From Micromonospora sp. RP3T (GTDB lineage: Bacteria > Actinomycetota > Actinomycetes > Mycobacteriales > Micromonosporaceae), in NCBI RefSeq assembly GCF_003027925.1, contig NZ_PYPS01000005.1, positions 62,001 through 126,000 of the forward strand: a stretch of 64,000 nt of DNA, given 5' to 3'. The notes under the pieces are model-generated. The model was not told the DNA's origin, did no database searches, and saw nothing but the letters and a program-made list of their open reading frames with translations. The translations under genes were made by a program, and so were the position numbers. Of the stretch, positions 54,249 through 63,222 are shown one piece after another (position 1 is the stretch's first letter; every line of letters begins with the position of its first letter).

Positions 54249-55249
54249 CCCGGCTCGCCGACCTGGCCGAGCTGGTCCGCGCGCCGGCCGCGCTCTCCGT
54301 GCCGGGGGACGTGCTGGCCGGCGCCGCGTCGGCCGGGACGCTCGGCCGGCGTACGCCCGCGTTGGCCGGCGCGTCGGTGCTGCTCTACTGGGCCGGGATG
54401 GCCGCCAACGACTGGGCGGACCGGCGGCTCGACGCGGTGGAGCGCCCGGAGCGGCCGATCCCGTCCGGCCGGGTCCGCCCGGCCGTCGCGCTCGGCCTGG
54501 CCGGCGGCCTGACCGCCGCCGGTCTCGCCGTCGCCACCGCCGCCGGGGGCCGGCAGGCGGGGACCGTCGCGGTTGGTCTGGCCGCCACCATCTGGGGGTA
54601 CGACCTGAGCGCGAAGGACACCACGGCCGGTCCCGCCGTGATGGCCGCGTGCCGAGGGCTGGACGTCCTGCTCGGCGCGACCACGACTCCGACCGCCCGG
54701 GGACGCGCCGCAGGCGGCGACCGGTGGCCCGGCACCGGCTGCGGCCGGGGTGCCGGCGGGTCGGGCGGGAGCGTCGGGCCGGCGTTGCTGCGGGCGGTGC
54801 CGGCGGCGCTTACCGTCGCCGCGCACACCTGGACCGTCACCGCGCTGTCCCGCCGCGAGGTGACCGGGGCGACGGACCGGCGGTTGCCGGGCCTCACCCT
54901 GGCCGGCACCGCGCTGATCGCGCTCGCCGCCCCGGGCCGGCCGACCGTGTTAAGCGGGGCCCCCTCCTCTACCGAATGCGTTAAGAGGGGGCCCTTCCTT
55001 CGGCTCGGTGCGCTGGTGCCGGCGGTGCTCGCCGCGGGCTACGCCGTGCGGTACGGGCGGGCGCAGGCCCGGGTGCTCGCCGACCCGTCGCCGGCCCGGG
55101 TGCGCGCCGCGGTCGGCGCCGGCATCACCGGGCTGCCCGCGTTGCAGGGCGCGCTGACCGCCCGCGCCGGCGTCGGGCTGCTCGGCCTCGCGGTGGCCGC
55201 CGCCGCCCCGCTGGGCCGCCGCCTGGCCCGGCTGGTCTCGCCGACATGA
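54245..55249 (+). CDS. eboC: UbiA-like prenyltransferase, EboC type
   Basis: A 334-residue membrane prenyltransferase homologue. The first Asp-rich motif NDWADRRLDAVERPERPIPS is present and intact; the second (about 135-150, WGYDLSAKDTTAGP) is weaker, as in EboC proteins. Eight or so helices. GTG start overlaps the ino1 stop. At residues about 235-253 (TVLSGAPSSTECVKRGPFL) an R element is read in frame between two helices, inserting residues absent from the fold's usual loop. Three Gly/Arg-rich stretches (TPTARGRAAGGDRWPGTG) also enlarge a loop near residue 150. Confidence 0.88.
   Translation: MTRLADLAELVRAPAALSVPGDVLAGAASAGTLGRRTPALAGASVLLYWAGMAANDWADRRLDAVERPERPIPSGRVRPAVALGLAGGLTAAGLAVATAAGGRQAGTVAVGLAATIWGYDLSAKDTTAGPAVMAACRGLDVLLGATTTPTARGRAAGGDRWPGTGCGRGAGGSGGSVGPALLRAVPAALTVAAHTWTVTALSRREVTGATDRRLPGLTLAGTALIALAAPGRPTVLSGAPSSTECVKRGPFLRLGALVPAVLAAGYAVRYGRAQARVLADPSPARVRAAVGAGITGLPALQGALTARAGVGLLGLAVAAAAPLGRRLARLVSPT
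54948..55001 (+). repeat. R element, copy R5, inside eboC
   Basis: GTGTTAAGCGGGGCCCCCTC, CTCTACCGAATGCGTTAAG, AGGGGGCCCTTCCTT. It lies wholly within the eboC reading frame and adds about 18 codons without a stop or frame change. Confidence 0.9.
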
Positions 55250-56142
55250 CCACCGTGACCCCGGCCGCCGCGCCCCGCCGGCCCGCGCCCGAGCCGGGCC
55301 GGCTGCGATTCGGGTACGGCACCAACGGCTTCGCCAACCACCGGCTCGACGACGCGCTCGCGGTGCTCGCCGACCTCGGCTACGTGGGTGTGGCGCTCAC
55401 CCTGGACCACGACCACCTGGACCCGTTCGCCAGCGGGCTGGCCGGCCGGGTCGCCGCCGTACGCCGCCGGCTGGACGCGCTCGGGTTGGCCGTGGTGATC
55501 GAGACCGGCGCCCGCTACCTGCTCGACCCGTGGCACAAGCACGCCCCGACGCTGCTGCACGACGACAGCGCCCGCCGGATCGAGTTCCTCCGCCGGGCGG
55601 TCCGGATCGGCGCCGACCTGGGCGCGGAGGCGGTCTCCTGCTGGGCCGGCGTACGCCCGCCGGAGGTGCCGCCGTCGGTCGCGTGGGAGCGCCTGGTCGC
55701 CGGCTGCGCCACGGTCTGCGCCGAGGCGGCGGCGGCCGGCGTGCCGCTCGGCTTCGAACCCGAGCCGGGCATGCTGGTCGAGGACATCGCCGGCTGGCGG
55801 CGGCTGCGAGACGCGCTCGACGCGCCGCCCGGCTTCGGCCTCACGCTCGACATCGGACACTGCCGCTGCCTGGAGCCGCTGCCGGTGCCCGACTGCGTGG
55901 CGGCGGTCGCCGACCACCTGGTCAACGTCCAGATCGACGACATGCGCCGGGGCGTGCACGAGCACCTGGAGTTCGGCACCGGGGAGATCGACTTCCCGCC
56001 GGTGCTGGCCGCGCTGGCCGACGCCGGCTACCACGGGCTGGTCGCGGTGGAACTGCCCCGGCACTCGCACGCCGCCCCGACCGTCGCCGCCCGCTCACTC
56101 GACTTCCTGCGCGCCGCCGCCCGGCGCGGCGAGGGGCGGTGA
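55246..56142 (+). CDS. Sugar phosphate isomerase/epimerase-type TIM barrel
   Basis: A 298-residue AP-endonuclease-2-type TIM barrel (xylose-isomerase-like). RFGYGTNGFANHRLDDALAV starts the barrel. LGFEPEPGMLVEDIAGW, LTLDIGHCRCLEP and VNVQIDDMRRGVHEHLEFGTGEIDF (short form VNVQIDDMRRGVHEHLEFGT) supply the Glu/Asp/His metal ligands. The four-base ATGA overlap with eboC and the 37-nt gap to eboA place it inside the ebo operon. It presumably isomerises or epimerises the cyclitol or its phosphate. Confidence 0.88.
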   Translation: MTTVTPAAAPRRPAPEPGRLRFGYGTNGFANHRLDDALAVLADLGYVGVALTLDHDHLDPFASGLAGRVAAVRRRLDALGLAVVIETGARYLLDPWHKHAPTLLHDDSARRIEFLRRAVRIGADLGAEAVSCWAGVRPPEVPPSVAWERLVAGCATVCAEAAAAGVPLGFEPEPGMLVEDIAGWRRLRDALDAPPGFGLTLDIGHCRCLEPLPVPDCVAAVADHLVNVQIDDMRRGVHEHLEFGTGEIDFPPVLAALADAGYHGLVAVELPRHSHAAPTVAARSLDFLRAAARRGEGR

Positions 56143-56179
56143 GGCGACCACCATCCACCACCCGGCAGAGGGAGACGGC

Positions 56180-56785
56180 ATGACACCCGACCGACTGCGC
56201 GCCGCGCTGCGGGGCGTACCCGATCCGCAGTGGCTGGACGCGGCGCGGCGCCGCGTCGCGACCGAACCCGCGGCGATCCCGCGCTACTTCGCCGCCGCCG
56301 CCCGGCGGTGCGGGCGCGGGCCGGTGCCCGACCCGCCCGGCTGGACGGTCGACGAGGCGGCCCGCGCGTCGCTGCTCACCGCGTTGCCCACCGGGCACGC
56401 CGGCGCGGCCGAGACGCTCTACCGGGAGGGCGACGCGGCGGAGAAACGGGCCGTGCTGCGGGCGCTGCCGCTGCTGCCGATCGGGGCGGAGTGCGTGCCG
56501 CTGCTGCACGACGCGATCCGCACCAACGACACCCGGCTGGTCGCCGCCGCGCTCGGCCCCTACGCCCGACACCTGGAACAGCCGGCCTGGCGGCAGGCGG
56601 TGCTCAAGTGCGTGTTCACCGGCGTGCCGCTGGCCGTGGTCGACAGCCTGACCGACCGGGCCGACGGTGAGCTGGCGCAGATGCTGGCCGCGTACGCCAC
56701 CGAGCGGCACGCCGCCGGCCGGAGCATGCCCGCCGACGCCGCCGACCTGCTGGACCGGCTCACCATCCCCATCACGGAGGCGTGA
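56180..56785 (+). CDS. eboA: EboA domain protein
   Basis: A 201-residue all-helical protein (MTPDRLRAALRGVPDPQWLD, EKRAVLRALPLLPIGAECVP, LLHDAIRTNDTRLVAAALGP, WRQAVLKCVFTGVPLAVVDS). It matches EboA, first gene of the eustigmatophyte/cyanobacterial ebo operons. EboA looks like a HEAT-like scaffold without catalytic motifs. AGAGGGAGACGGC precedes the ATG. Confidence 0.85.
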   Translation: MTPDRLRAALRGVPDPQWLDAARRRVATEPAAIPRYFAAAARRCGRGPVPDPPGWTVDEAARASLLTALPTGHAGAAETLYREGDAAEKRAVLRALPLLPIGAECVPLLHDAIRTNDTRLVAAALGPYARHLEQPAWRQAVLKCVFTGVPLAVVDSLTDRADGELAQMLAAYATERHAAGRSMPADAADLLDRLTIPITEA

Positions 56786-56786
56786 C

Positions 56787-57638
56787 ATGCGCATCTTCGA
56801 CCCGCACATCCACATGACGTCCCGGACCACCGACGACTACGAGCGGATGGCCGCCGCCGGGGTGCGCGCGGTGGTCGAGCCGTCGTTCTGGCTGGGCCAG
56901 CCGCGTACCAGCGTGGACAGTTTCGTCGACTACTTCGACTCGCTCGTCGGCTGGGAGCCGTTCCGGGCCGGGCAGTTCGGCGTCCGGCACCACGCCACAG
57001 TGGCACTGAACCCGAAGGAGGCCAACGACCCGCGCTGCCGGCCGGTGCTCGACGTGCTGCCGCGCTACCTGGACAAGGACGGCGTGGTCGCGGTCGGCGA
57101 GATCGGCTACGACGCGATGACCCCGGCCGAGGACGCCGCGTTCGCCGGTCAGCTCGCACTGGCCGTCGCCCACGACCTGCCCGCGCTGGTGCACACCCCG
57201 CATCGGGACAAGGCGCGCGGCGTCGAACGCACGCTCGCGGTGGTCGCCGAGTCGGGCATCGCCCCCGGGCGGGTGCTCGTCGACCACCTCAACGAGGTGA
57301 CCGTGAAGCTGGTCCGGGACACCGGCTGCTGGCTGGGCTTCTCGATCTACCCGGAGACGAAGATGTCGCCGCCCCGGATGGTCGAGCTGCTGCGGACGTA
57401 CGGGACGGAGCGGATCCTGGTCAACTCCGCCGCCGACTGGGGGCGTTCCGACCCGCTGCTGACCCGCGCCACCGGGGAGGCGATGCTGGCCGCCGGGTTC
57501 GACGTCGACGACGTGGACCGGGTGCTGTGGCGCAACCCGGTGGAGTTCTACGGCCAGTCCGGCCGGCTCGACCTCAGCGACGTGGACGCGCCCGCGCCCA
57601 CGTTCGCCGGCAACTCGATCCGGCGCGGGGGCGAGTGA
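56787..57638 (+). CDS. eboB: TatD-like metal-dependent hydrolase, EboB type
   Basis: A 283-residue amidohydrolase-like TIM barrel. IFDPHIHMTSRTTDDYERM begins with the HxH metal motif. VAVGEIGYDAMTPAEDAAF, LVHTPHRDKARG, VLVDHLNE and VNSAADWGRSDPL supply the remaining ligands (Glu, His, His, Asp) of the TatD family. It starts 1 nt after eboA ends, with GGAGG in place, and its stop overlaps eboE. Confidence 0.88.
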   Translation: MRIFDPHIHMTSRTTDDYERMAAAGVRAVVEPSFWLGQPRTSVDSFVDYFDSLVGWEPFRAGQFGVRHHATVALNPKEANDPRCRPVLDVLPRYLDKDGVVAVGEIGYDAMTPAEDAAFAGQLALAVAHDLPALVHTPHRDKARGVERTLAVVAESGIAPGRVLVDHLNEVTVKLVRDTGCWLGFSIYPETKMSPPRMVELLRTYGTERILVNSAADWGRSDPLLTRATGEAMLAAGFDVDDVDRVLWRNPVEFYGQSGRLDLSDVDAPAPTFAGNSIRRGGE

Positions 57639-58825
57639 TGCGGCTGCGGCACGCCGACGGCAGCACCGTCCATCTCGGCTACTGCACCAACGTCCACCCC
57701 GCCGAGAACCTGCCGGGCATCCTCGCCCAGCTCGACACGTACGCGGTCGCGGTACGCCGCGACCTCGACGCCGACCTGCTCGGGTTGGGACTGTGGCTGG
57801 CCGCCCCGGCCGCCGCCGCGCTCGCCGCCGACCCGGCCGCCCGGCGCCGGCTGCGTCACGAGCTGACCGTACGCGGGCTGGAGGTGGTCACGCTCAACGG
57901 TTTCCCGTACGCGGCGTTCCACGCCCCGGTGGTCAAGGGCGCGGTGTACCACCCGAACTGGACCACCCCGGCGCGGCTGGCGTACACGCTGGACCTGGCC
58001 CGGGTGCTGGCCGACCTGCTGCCCGACGACGCGGCGCGCGGTTCGATCTCCACCCTGCCGGTGGCCTGGCGAACGCCGTGGGACGCCGGCCGGGCCGAGT
58101 CGGCGCGGCGGATGCTCGACGCGCTCGCCGCCGGGCTGGCCGCCGTGCAGCGGGACACCGGCCGGGTGGTCCGGGTCGGCTTCGAGCCGGAACCGGGATG
58201 TCTGGTGGAGTCCACGGGACAGGCCCGCACGGTATTGTCAGCCATGGATACCGAGCGGCTCGGGATCTGCCTGGACCTGGCGCACCTGGCGTGCGCCTGG
58301 GAGGCGCCGGCCGACGCGCTGGCCGGGCTGCGCGACGCCGGCCTGCCGGTGGTCAAGGTGCAGGTCTCCGCCGCCGTCGAGGCCCCCGACCCGGCCGGCG
58401 CGACCGATGCGCTACGCCGCTTCGTCGAGCCACGGTTCCTGCACCAGACCCGCGCGGCGGGCTGCGCCGACGCCCCCGATCCGGCCGACCCGGCGTACGC
58501 CGCCGACGACCTGGGCGCGGCACTGGACGCGCGGCTGCCCGGGGCGTGGCGGGTGCACTACCACGTGCCGCTGCACGCCCCACCTGAGCCGCCGCTGCGT
58601 TCCACGGTGCCGGTGCTGCGGGCCGCGCTCGCCGCGCTGTTCGCCGGTCCGGCCGCCGGCTGCGACCACCTCGACGTGGAGACGTACACCTGGGGGGTGC
58701 TGCCGGTGGCGCGGCGGCCGCGCGGCGACGCGGAGCTGGCCGCCGGCATCGCCGCCGAACTGGCCTTCGCCCGCGACGAGCTGACCAACCTGGGGCTGGC
58801 CACGGTGGCGGGGGTGCCCTCGTGA
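57638..58825 (+). CDS. eboE: Metabolite traffic protein EboE
   Basis: A 395-residue TIM-barrel protein starting in the eboB stop (TGATG). HLGYCTNVHPAENLPGILAQ is the EboE N-terminal signature. VVTLNGFPYAAFHAPVVKGAVY (short form VVTLNGFPYAAFHAPVVKGA), GFEPEPGCLVES and DVETYTWGVLP follow. Xylose-isomerase-like metal ligands are present. In cyanobacteria EboE works with EboA-C to move scytonemin monomers to the periplasm. Confidence 0.9.
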   Translation: MRLRHADGSTVHLGYCTNVHPAENLPGILAQLDTYAVAVRRDLDADLLGLGLWLAAPAAAALAADPAARRRLRHELTVRGLEVVTLNGFPYAAFHAPVVKGAVYHPNWTTPARLAYTLDLARVLADLLPDDAARGSISTLPVAWRTPWDAGRAESARRMLDALAAGLAAVQRDTGRVVRVGFEPEPGCLVESTGQARTVLSAMDTERLGICLDLAHLACAWEAPADALAGLRDAGLPVVKVQVSAAVEAPDPAGATDALRRFVEPRFLHQTRAAGCADAPDPADPAYAADDLGAALDARLPGAWRVHYHVPLHAPPEPPLRSTVPVLRAALAALFAGPAAGCDHLDVETYTWGVLPVARRPRGDAELAAGIAAELAFARDELTNLGLATVAGVPS

Positions 58826-60225
58826 GCCGCCGGCTGGTGGTGCTCGACGTGGTCGGGCTGACGCCGCGTCTGCTGGCGCACATGCCCCGGCTGCGCGCGG
58901 TGGCCGAGGCCGGCTTCGTCGCCGAGCTGGGCACCGTGCTGCCGGCGGTGACCTGTTCGGCGCAGGCCACGTTCCTGACCGGTGAGCCGCCCGCCGGGCA
59001 CGGCGTGGTGGGCAACGGCTGGTATTTCCGGGACCTCGGCGAGGTGCTGCTCTGGCGGCAGCACCACGCGCTGGTCGGTGGCGAGAAGGTGTGGCAGGCG
59101 GCGCGCCGGGTCGAGCCGGGCTACCGGGTCGCCAACGTCTGCTGGTGGTACGCCATGGGCGCGGACGTCGACTGGACGGTCACGCCGCGCCCGGTCTACC
59201 ACGCCGACGGGCGCAAGGAGCCGGACTGCTGGACCGACCCGCCGGAGCTGCACGACACGCTGACCGACGCGCTCGGCACGTTCCCGCTGTTCAGCTACTG
59301 GGGGCCGGGCGCGGGGCTGCCGTCGTCGGCGTGGATCAGCCGGGCCGCGCAGCGGATCCTGGCCGACCACGCCCCCGACCTGACCCTGGTCTACCTGCCG
59401 CACCTCGACTACGACCTGCAACGCTTCGGGCCGTCCGCGCCGCAGGCCGCCGCCGCGGCGGCGGAGCTGGACGCGGTGCTCGGGCCGCTGCTGGACGCGG
59501 CGTGGGAGCGTGAAGCGACAGTGGTGGCGCTCTCCGAGTACGGCATCACCGACGTCTCGCGCCCGGTGGACGTGAACCGGATGCTGCGCGCCGAAGGGCT
59601 GCTGCGCGTCTACACGCAGGCCGGCATGGAATACCTGGACCCGTGGACGTCACCGGCCTTCGCGGTGGCCGACCACCAGGTGGCGCACGTCTACGTGCGG
59701 GACCCGGCGGACGTGCCGGCGGTGGCGAAGCGCTGTGCCGCGCTGCCCGGCGTCGCCGAGGTGCTGGACGCGGCCGGGCAGGCCGGGTACGGGTTGGCCC
59801 ATCCCCGCGCCGGTGAGCTGGTGCTGGTGGCCGAGCCGGACGCCTGGTTCACCTACTACTACTGGCTGGACGACGCGCGGGCGCCGGACTTCGCCCGGCT
59901 GGTCGAGATCCACCGCAAGCCCGGCTACGACCCGGCGGAGCTGTTCTTCGACCCGCTCGCCCCGGGTGCCGCGAAGCGCCGGGCGGCGGTGGCGTTGGCC
60001 CGCAAGAAGCTGGGGATGCGCTACCTGATGAGCGTGGTCGGGCTGGACGCCGGTGCGCGGGCGGTGCGCGGCTCGCACGGCCGGCTGCCCGCCGACCCGG
60101 CGGACGGGCCGGTGCTGCTCTGCTCCGACCCGGCCGCGGCCCGCTCCCGGGTCGCGGCGACCGAGGTGAAGGCGCTGCTACTCCACCTCGCCGGACTAAC
60201 TTTTGTCGACACGCGTCAAAAGTAG
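58822..60225 (+). CDS. Nucleotide pyrophosphatase/alkaline phosphatase superfamily (EboF-like)
   Basis: A 467-residue phosphodiesterase-type enzyme. LVVLDVVGLTPRLLAHMP carries the first Asp, and TVLPAVTCSAQATFLTGEPP the nucleophile (Thr/Ser). Later metal ligands are YLPHLDYDLQRFG, ALSEYGITDVSRPVDVN and HGRLPADP. No signal peptide, so cytoplasmic. It overlaps eboE and closes the operon; its last codons overlap the operator of the next promoter. Confidence 0.88.
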   Translation: MSRRLVVLDVVGLTPRLLAHMPRLRAVAEAGFVAELGTVLPAVTCSAQATFLTGEPPAGHGVVGNGWYFRDLGEVLLWRQHHALVGGEKVWQAARRVEPGYRVANVCWWYAMGADVDWTVTPRPVYHADGRKEPDCWTDPPELHDTLTDALGTFPLFSYWGPGAGLPSSAWISRAAQRILADHAPDLTLVYLPHLDYDLQRFGPSAPQAAAAAAELDAVLGPLLDAAWEREATVVALSEYGITDVSRPVDVNRMLRAEGLLRVYTQAGMEYLDPWTSPAFAVADHQVAHVYVRDPADVPAVAKRCAALPGVAEVLDAAGQAGYGLAHPRAGELVLVAEPDAWFTYYYWLDDARAPDFARLVEIHRKPGYDPAELFFDPLAPGAAKRRAAVALARKKLGMRYLMSVVGLDAGARAVRGSHGRLPADPADGPVLLCSDPAAARSRVAATEVKALLLHLAGLTFVDTRQK

Positions 60226-60275
60226 TTTCTGATCGATCAGAAGCTATGGACAGGTCGATCGAAAGGTCCTAATGT
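60200..60275 (+). promoter_or_regulatory. PQQ-type dehydrogenase promoter with two operators
   Basis: CTTTTGTCGACACGCGTCAA (60200-60222 in full, arms CTTTTG/CAAAAG) is followed by a perfect 16-bp palindrome TTCTGATCGATCAGAA (60227-60242), TGGACA (60247-60252), a 17-bp spacer and TAATGT (60270-60275). The left dyad and the -35/-10 pair repeat the ROK promoter's layout with the same 24-bp gap. The second palindrome is extra. Confidence 0.72.
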
Positions 60276-60361
60276 CGTGGCCAGCACAACGCTCCCCCTT
60301 TCGGCATCCGGCGCGACGCGCGCCCGGTCCTGGCTGCGCGCGTCAGGAAGGACTGCACGGC

Positions 60362-63202
60362 ATGTCCAGCCACCCCCACCACCACCCTCGGGCCCGACGA
60401 CGGCTCGCCGCCGGCGCGGCGCTGCTGCTCGCGATCACCGCCGGCACCGTCACGCTGGCCACGACGCCCGTCCCGGCGTCCGCCCACCCCATCTCGGCGA
60501 GCGACTTCCAGCAGGTCGAACTCGCCCGCGGCGTCGCCGAGACCGGCGAGCCGATCTCCCTCGCGGTGCTGCCCGACCGGTCGGTCCTGCACACCGCCCG
60601 CAACGGCACGCTGCGCCGCACCGACGCGGCCGGCGTCACCACCGTCATCGGCACGCTGCCGGTCTACACCCACGACGAGGAGGGGTTGCAGGGCGTCGGC
60701 GTCGACCCCGGCTTCACCACCAACCGGCACATCTATCTCTACTACGCGCCGCCGCTGTCCACCCCGGCCGGGGACGCGCCGGCCACCGGCACCGACTTCT
60801 CCGCCTGGCAGGGCGTCAACCGGCTCTCCCGGTTCACGCTCAACGCCGACTTCACGCTCAACCAGACCAGCAAGGTCGACGTGCTCGACGTGCCGGCTGA
60901 CCGTGGACTCTGCTGCCACGTCGGCGGCGACATCGACTTCGACGCCGCCGGCAACCTCTACCTCTCCACCGGAGACGACACCAACCCGTTCGACTCCGCC
61001 GGCTACGCCCCGATCGACGAGCGGACCAACCGCAACCCCGGGTACGACGCGCAACGCAGCGCCGGCAACACCAACGACCTGCGCGGCAAGATCCTCCGCA
61101 TCAAGGTCAACGCCAACGGCACGTACTCGATCCCGAGCGGCAACCTCTTCGCCCCCGGCACCGCGAAGACCCGCCCGGAGATCTACGCCATGGGCTTCCG
61201 CAACCCGTTCCGGATGAGCGTCGACAAGGCCACCGGCGTCGTCTACGTCGGCGACTACGGGCCGGACGCCGGCACCACCTCGGCGCGCGGCCCGTCCGGG
61301 CAGGTCGAGTTCGACCGGGTCACCGGGCCGGGCAACTACGGCTGGCCGTACTGCACCGGCACCAACACGGCCGCCGAGACGTACGCCGAGTGGGACTTCG
61401 CCACCGGCACCGCCGGCGCGAAGTTCAACTGCACCGGCGGCCCGACCAACAACTCGTTCCGCAACACCGGCCTGACCACGCTGCCGGCCGCCAAGCCGGC
61501 CTGGATCCGCTACGCCGGCGACGCCGGCAGCCCGCCCGAGTTCGGCGGCGGCTCCGAATCGCCGATGGGCGGACCGGTCTACCGGTACGACGCGGCGAAC
61601 CCGTCCACCACCAAGTTCCCGCAGTCCTTCGACGGGCAGTTCTTCGCCACCGAGTTCGGCCGAGGCTGGATCAAGCCGATCCACGTCAACGCGGACGGCT
61701 CACCCGGCACCATCGACGCGTTCCCGTGGACCGGCAAGCAGGTGATGGACTCCGCGTTCGGCCCGGACGGCGCCTACTACGTGCTCGACTACGGCACCGG
61801 CTACTTCAACGGGGACGCCAACTCGGCGTTGTACCGCTTCGACTACCTGGGCGGCGGCAACCGCGCCCCGGTAGCCCGCGCCGCCGCCGACAAGACCTCC
61901 GGCACCGCGCCGCTGACCGTGGCGTTCTCCTCGGCCGGCTCGTCCGACCCGGAGAGCGGCGCGCTGACGTACGCCTGGGCGTTCGGTGACGGTGGCACCT
62001 CCACGGCGGCCAACCCGTCGCACACCTACACCGCGAACGGCCGCTACACCGCCACGCTGACCGTCCGCGACCCGCAGGGCGCCACCGGCACCGCCAGCGT
62101 CACGATCACCGTGGGCAACACCGCGCCGACAGTGGTCATCGAGACGCCCGGCAACGGCAAGCTGTTCTCCTTCGGCGACACGGTGCCGTTCCGGATCACC
62201 GTCACCGACCCGGAGGACGGCACGATCGACTGCACCAAGGTCAAGATGACCTACGTGCTCGGGCACGACCAGCACGGCCACCAGATCACCTCGGCCACCG
62301 GCTGCACCGGCACGATCGCCATCCCGGTCGACGGCGAGCACGACGACGCGGCGAACATCTTCGCCATCTTCGACGCCGAGTACACCGACGCCGGCGGCCT
62401 CACCACGCACACCCAGCACACGCTCCAGCCCCGGCACCGGCAGGCCGAGCACTTCAGGACCTCGTCCGGGATCAACACGTTCGACAAGGGCACCGCCGAG
62501 GGCGGCAAGACCGTCGGCGACATCAACAACGGCGACTGGATCGCGTTCCAGCCGTACCTGCTCGCCGACGCCACCGGCTTCACCGCCCGGGTCTCCTCGG
62601 CCGGCGCGGGCGGCACGCTCCAGGTGCGGGCCGGCTCCGCCACCGGCACCGTGCTCGGCTCGGCCACCGTCCCGGTCACCGGCGCCTGGGACTCGTTCAC
62701 CACGGTCACCGGCGCCATCACCAACCCGCCGGCCGGCACCACCACGCTCTACCTCACGTTCGCCGGCGGCACCGGGGCGCTCTACGACCTGGACGCGTTC
62801 ACGTTCACCACGTCGAGCGTGCGCACCGGCCCGGTGAAGGGCCTGGCCGGCAAGTGCCTCGACGTGCGCAACGCGGCCACCGCCGACGGCACCCAGATCC
62901 AGCTCTACACCTGCAACGGTACCGCCGCGCAGTCCTGGACCGTGACGCCGAACTCGACGGTCAAGGCGTACGGCAAGTGCCTGGACGTCGCCGGTGGCGC
63001 CAGCGCCGACGGCACGAAGATCCAGCTCTACACGTGCAACGGCAGCGGCGCGCAGAACTGGTCGGCGCAGGCCGACGGCACGGTCCGCAACCCGCAGTCC
63101 GGCAAGTGCCTGGACGTGTCCGGCAACAACTCGGCCGACAGCACGCCGGTGCACCTGTGGACCTGCACGGGCGCGGCCAACCAGAAGTGGACGCTGCCGT
63201 GA
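60362..63202 (+). CDS. Secreted PQQ-dependent sugar dehydrogenase with PKD, CBM6 and ricin-type domains
   Basis: A 946-residue exported protein. A signal peptide at 1-41 (AGAALLLAITAGTVTLA...ASA-HP). The glucose/sorbosone dehydrogenase beta-propeller spans about 45-495 (YTHDEEGLQGVGVDPGFTTN, PEIYAMGFRNPFRMSVDKAT). A PKD domain at about 500-585 (GTAPLTVAFSSAGSSDPESG), a second Ig-like part to about 685, a CBM6-like domain at about 690-815 (INNGDWIAFQPYLL), and a ricin-B beta-trefoil at 823-946 with QxW repeats (AQSWTV, AQNWSA, NQKWTLP) follow. It should bind polysaccharide and oxidise sugars outside the cell. Confidence 0.93.
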   Translation: MSSHPHHHPRARRRLAAGAALLLAITAGTVTLATTPVPASAHPISASDFQQVELARGVAETGEPISLAVLPDRSVLHTARNGTLRRTDAAGVTTVIGTLPVYTHDEEGLQGVGVDPGFTTNRHIYLYYAPPLSTPAGDAPATGTDFSAWQGVNRLSRFTLNADFTLNQTSKVDVLDVPADRGLCCHVGGDIDFDAAGNLYLSTGDDTNPFDSAGYAPIDERTNRNPGYDAQRSAGNTNDLRGKILRIKVNANGTYSIPSGNLFAPGTAKTRPEIYAMGFRNPFRMSVDKATGVVYVGDYGPDAGTTSARGPSGQVEFDRVTGPGNYGWPYCTGTNTAAETYAEWDFATGTAGAKFNCTGGPTNNSFRNTGLTTLPAAKPAWIRYAGDAGSPPEFGGGSESPMGGPVYRYDAANPSTTKFPQSFDGQFFATEFGRGWIKPIHVNADGSPGTIDAFPWTGKQVMDSAFGPDGAYYVLDYGTGYFNGDANSALYRFDYLGGGNRAPVARAAADKTSGTAPLTVAFSSAGSSDPESGALTYAWAFGDGGTSTAANPSHTYTANGRYTATLTVRDPQGATGTASVTITVGNTAPTVVIETPGNGKLFSFGDTVPFRITVTDPEDGTIDCTKVKMTYVLGHDQHGHQITSATGCTGTIAIPVDGEHDDAANIFAIFDAEYTDAGGLTTHTQHTLQPRHRQAEHFRTSSGINTFDKGTAEGGKTVGDINNGDWIAFQPYLLADATGFTARVSSAGAGGTLQVRAGSATGTVLGSATVPVTGAWDSFTTVTGAITNPPAGTTTLYLTFAGGTGALYDLDAFTFTTSSVRTGPVKGLAGKCLDVRNAATADGTQIQLYTCNGTAAQSWTVTPNSTVKAYGKCLDVAGGASADGTKIQLYTCNGSGAQNWSAQADGTVRNPQSGKCLDVSGNNSADSTPVHLWTCTGAANQKWTLP

Positions 63203-63222
63203 GGTGGGAAGGAAGAACGCCG

